Part shown: positions 62,957 to 64,000 of the stretch, one piece after another | Layout of the letters: the number at the start of each line of letters is the position of its first letter | Numbering within the stretch: position 1 is the stretch's first letter | NCBI GenBank assembly: GCA_016185425.1 | Contig: JACPNQ010000006.1 | Coordinates: 124,001 to 188,000 of the forward strand | DNA length: 64,000 nt | Reading direction: 5' to 3' | Source: Acidobacteriota bacterium | GTDB taxonomy: Bacteria; Acidobacteriota; Terriglobia; Bryobacterales; Bryobacteraceae | Program-made: the position numbers and the translations under genes | Notes under the pieces: model-generated | What the model was told of the DNA's origin: nothing | Databases searched by the model: none | What the model saw: only the letters and a program-made list of their open reading frames with translations

Positions 62957-63577
62957 GTGGCCGTGGAAGCGCAGGTTGTTGGAGATGGGCCGTCCTGGCT
63001 TATCGCAGGGCTTGGAAATCCGGGACCGGAATACGAGCGTACTTACCACAATCTGGGCTTCCTGGCGATCGACCGGCTGGCGGAGACGGCATCGATCCGC
63101 GTCTCCCGGCCGGAATGCAAGGCCCTTGCCGGAGCGGGCGTCATTGCCGGCGTCCCGGCGCTCCTGGCCAAACCGCAAACGTTTATGAATTTGAGCGGCG
63201 GTTCATTACAACTGCTGCTTGCGAAGTACATGCTCCCGCCCGAGCGATTGATTCTGATCTACGATGAATTGGCGCTCGACTGGGGCTCGCTGCGAATCCG
63301 GTACAAAGGGTCCGCCGGTGGTCACAACGGCGTCACCTCGGTCATCCGCGGCGTGGGCAACGACCGCTTCATCCGGGTCCGCCTGGGCGTCCGTCCCGAG
63401 CATCCGGCCAACATGACAGATTATGTGCTCTCCAAAATCCGGAAAGCGCAAGTAGAAACCCTGGATTCGATACTCGACTACACACGTCTTGCCGTCGAAT
63501 CCATCATCACCGAAGGCGTCGAAAAGGCCATGACGAAATACAATCGTCGCGCCCAAGGTGCAAACGAGGAACAATGA
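62957..63577 (+). CDS. pth: Peptidyl-tRNA hydrolase
   Basis: Recycles peptidyl-tRNA released by stalled ribosomes. Catalytic residues are in place: Asn21 (AGLGNPGPEYERTY), His31 (TYHNLGF) and Asp103 (IYDELALDWGSLRIRYKGSA), with KPQTFMNLSG and SAGGHNGVTSVIRGVGND. 206 aa from a GTG at 62957, 6 bases after rplY. The stop overlaps the rpsF start as ATGA. Confidence 0.95.
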   Translation: MAVEAQVVGDGPSWLIAGLGNPGPEYERTYHNLGFLAIDRLAETASIRVSRPECKALAGAGVIAGVPALLAKPQTFMNLSGGSLQLLLAKYMLPPERLILIYDELALDWGSLRIRYKGSAGGHNGVTSVIRGVGNDRFIRVRLGVRPEHPANMTDYVLSKIRKAQVETLDSILDYTRLAVESIITEGVEKAMTKYNRRAQGANEEQ

Positions 63578-64000
63578 GAACCTACGAACAACTGTTCATC
63601 GTCAATACGGCTGCCGCCGATACCGATGTCGATGCGCTGCTTGAGCAGCTCAGCGGCATCGTCAAGGCGAGCGGCGGGAATCTTGACAAAACAGACAAAT
63701 GGGGCGTGCGCAAGCTCGCCTATCGCATTAGCCGCCAGACCGAAGGAACCTATTTCCTTCTGGCCTTCTCCTGCGGCGCCCAGACGGTACGCGAAATGGA
63801 ACGCCGTCTGCGTGTGGCCGATATCGTGCTGAAGTTTATCACTGTGCGCATGGACGAGCGGATGAAGCGCGTCGCCAAACGCCAGAAGCGCCGCGAAAAG
63901 CGTCTGGCCCGCAAGCCGCAGTTGAGCGCGCCGGCTCCGGCCGCCGCCCTGCCCGGTGCGCCCGCTCCCGGCGCCGCTCCTGGAGCACCGGCTCCTGGTG
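63574..64000 (+). CDS. rpsF: 30S ribosomal protein S6 (runs off the window)
   Basis: The S6 fold is complete: MRTYEQLFIVNTAAADTDVD, DKTDKWGVRKLAYRISRQTE, YFLLAFSCGAQTVREMERRL and FITVRMDERMKRVAKRQ. After residue ~105 comes an unusual Lys/Arg stretch and then a Pro/Ala/Gly-rich tail still open at base 64000, so the protein is at least 142 residues against the usual ~95-100. GAGGA precedes the ATG, which overlaps pth. Downstream ribosomal genes (rpsR, rplI) would be expected outside the window. Confidence 0.95.
   Translation, partial: MRTYEQLFIVNTAAADTDVDALLEQLSGIVKASGGNLDKTDKWGVRKLAYRISRQTEGTYFLLAFSCGAQTVREMERRLRVADIVLKFITVRMDERMKRVAKRQKRREKRLARKPQLSAPAPAAALPGAPAPGAAPGAPAPG

Noticed and set aside
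1..64000. tRNA, rRNA, CRISPR arrays and intact insertion sequences
   Set aside because: Looked for cloverleaf and T-loop patterns, regularly spaced repeats and transposase-like proteins; none seen. A tRNAscan or CRISPR finder run would be decisive.

Overview
The window is about 64 kb of GC-rich chromosomal DNA. It most resembles an Acidobacteriota genome of the Solibacter/Bryobacter type. That placement is an inference from gene content: three large Oar-like TonB-dependent receptors with an N-terminal carboxypeptidase-regulatory-like domain, a TPR plus FG-GAP/ASPIC-UnbV (CRTAC) pair, a Tat-exported enolase-superfamily protein, and a complete dcw cell-division cluster. I found no rRNA, tRNA, CRISPR array or intact insertion sequence. 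Most long reading frames opposite the receptor and housekeeping genes are GC-rich shadows and are left out.

Layout. 1-654 (-): 5' part of a mandelate racemase-like enzyme. 785-13857: three Oar-like receptors, a TPR lipoprotein-like protein and a CRTAC protein; this is the outer-membrane/periplasm accessory region. 14026-16625: a secreted lectin-like protein, two hypotheticals, and an ECF sigma factor overlapping a small zinc-binding anti-sigma factor. 16782-19842 (+): thrS overlapping an HpnI-like glycosyltransferase. 19881-25695 (-): a tight four-gene surface-glycan cluster (GT4, GT4-GT2 fusion, polysaccharide pyruvyl transferase, 2OG-Fe(II) oxygenase). 25757-28192: a sterol-desaturase-family membrane oxidase and an SDR/FAH pair that looks like sugar-acid catabolism. 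28225-31115 (+): purS, glmS, a YjbQ-family gene and a cytochrome c, mostly coupled. 31303-37064 (-): a fatty-acid oxidation operon (two acyl-CoA dehydrogenases, an acyl-CoA ligase, a bifunctional hydratase/dehydrogenase) with ATGA overlaps. 37110-40538 (-): gamma-glutamyltransferase and an MsbA-like ABC exporter. 40539-42311: an AT-richer accessory patch with a two-gene AbiEii-type nucleotidyltransferase module, hairpins and repeat fragments.

42312-58543 (-) is the dcw cluster, transcribed mraZ-rsmH-ftsL-ftsI-murE-murF-mraY-murD-ftsW-murG-murC-ftsQ-ftsA-ftsZ. Most gene junctions overlap or nearly abut. It begins at a recognisable sigma70-type promoter followed by three 10-bp-phased MraZ boxes. 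murB and ddl are not in their frequent place between murC and ftsQ. Divergent from it, 58738-64000 (+) carries ppa, an acylphosphatase, apt, ispE, prs, rplY (CTC form), pth and the start of rpsF.

Nothing here is clearly a wholly new system. The best candidates for novelty are the glycan cluster with its oxygenase, the AbiEii module with its small partner, the receptor-TPR-CRTAC set, and the repeat/hairpin patch at 40.5-40.9 kb.
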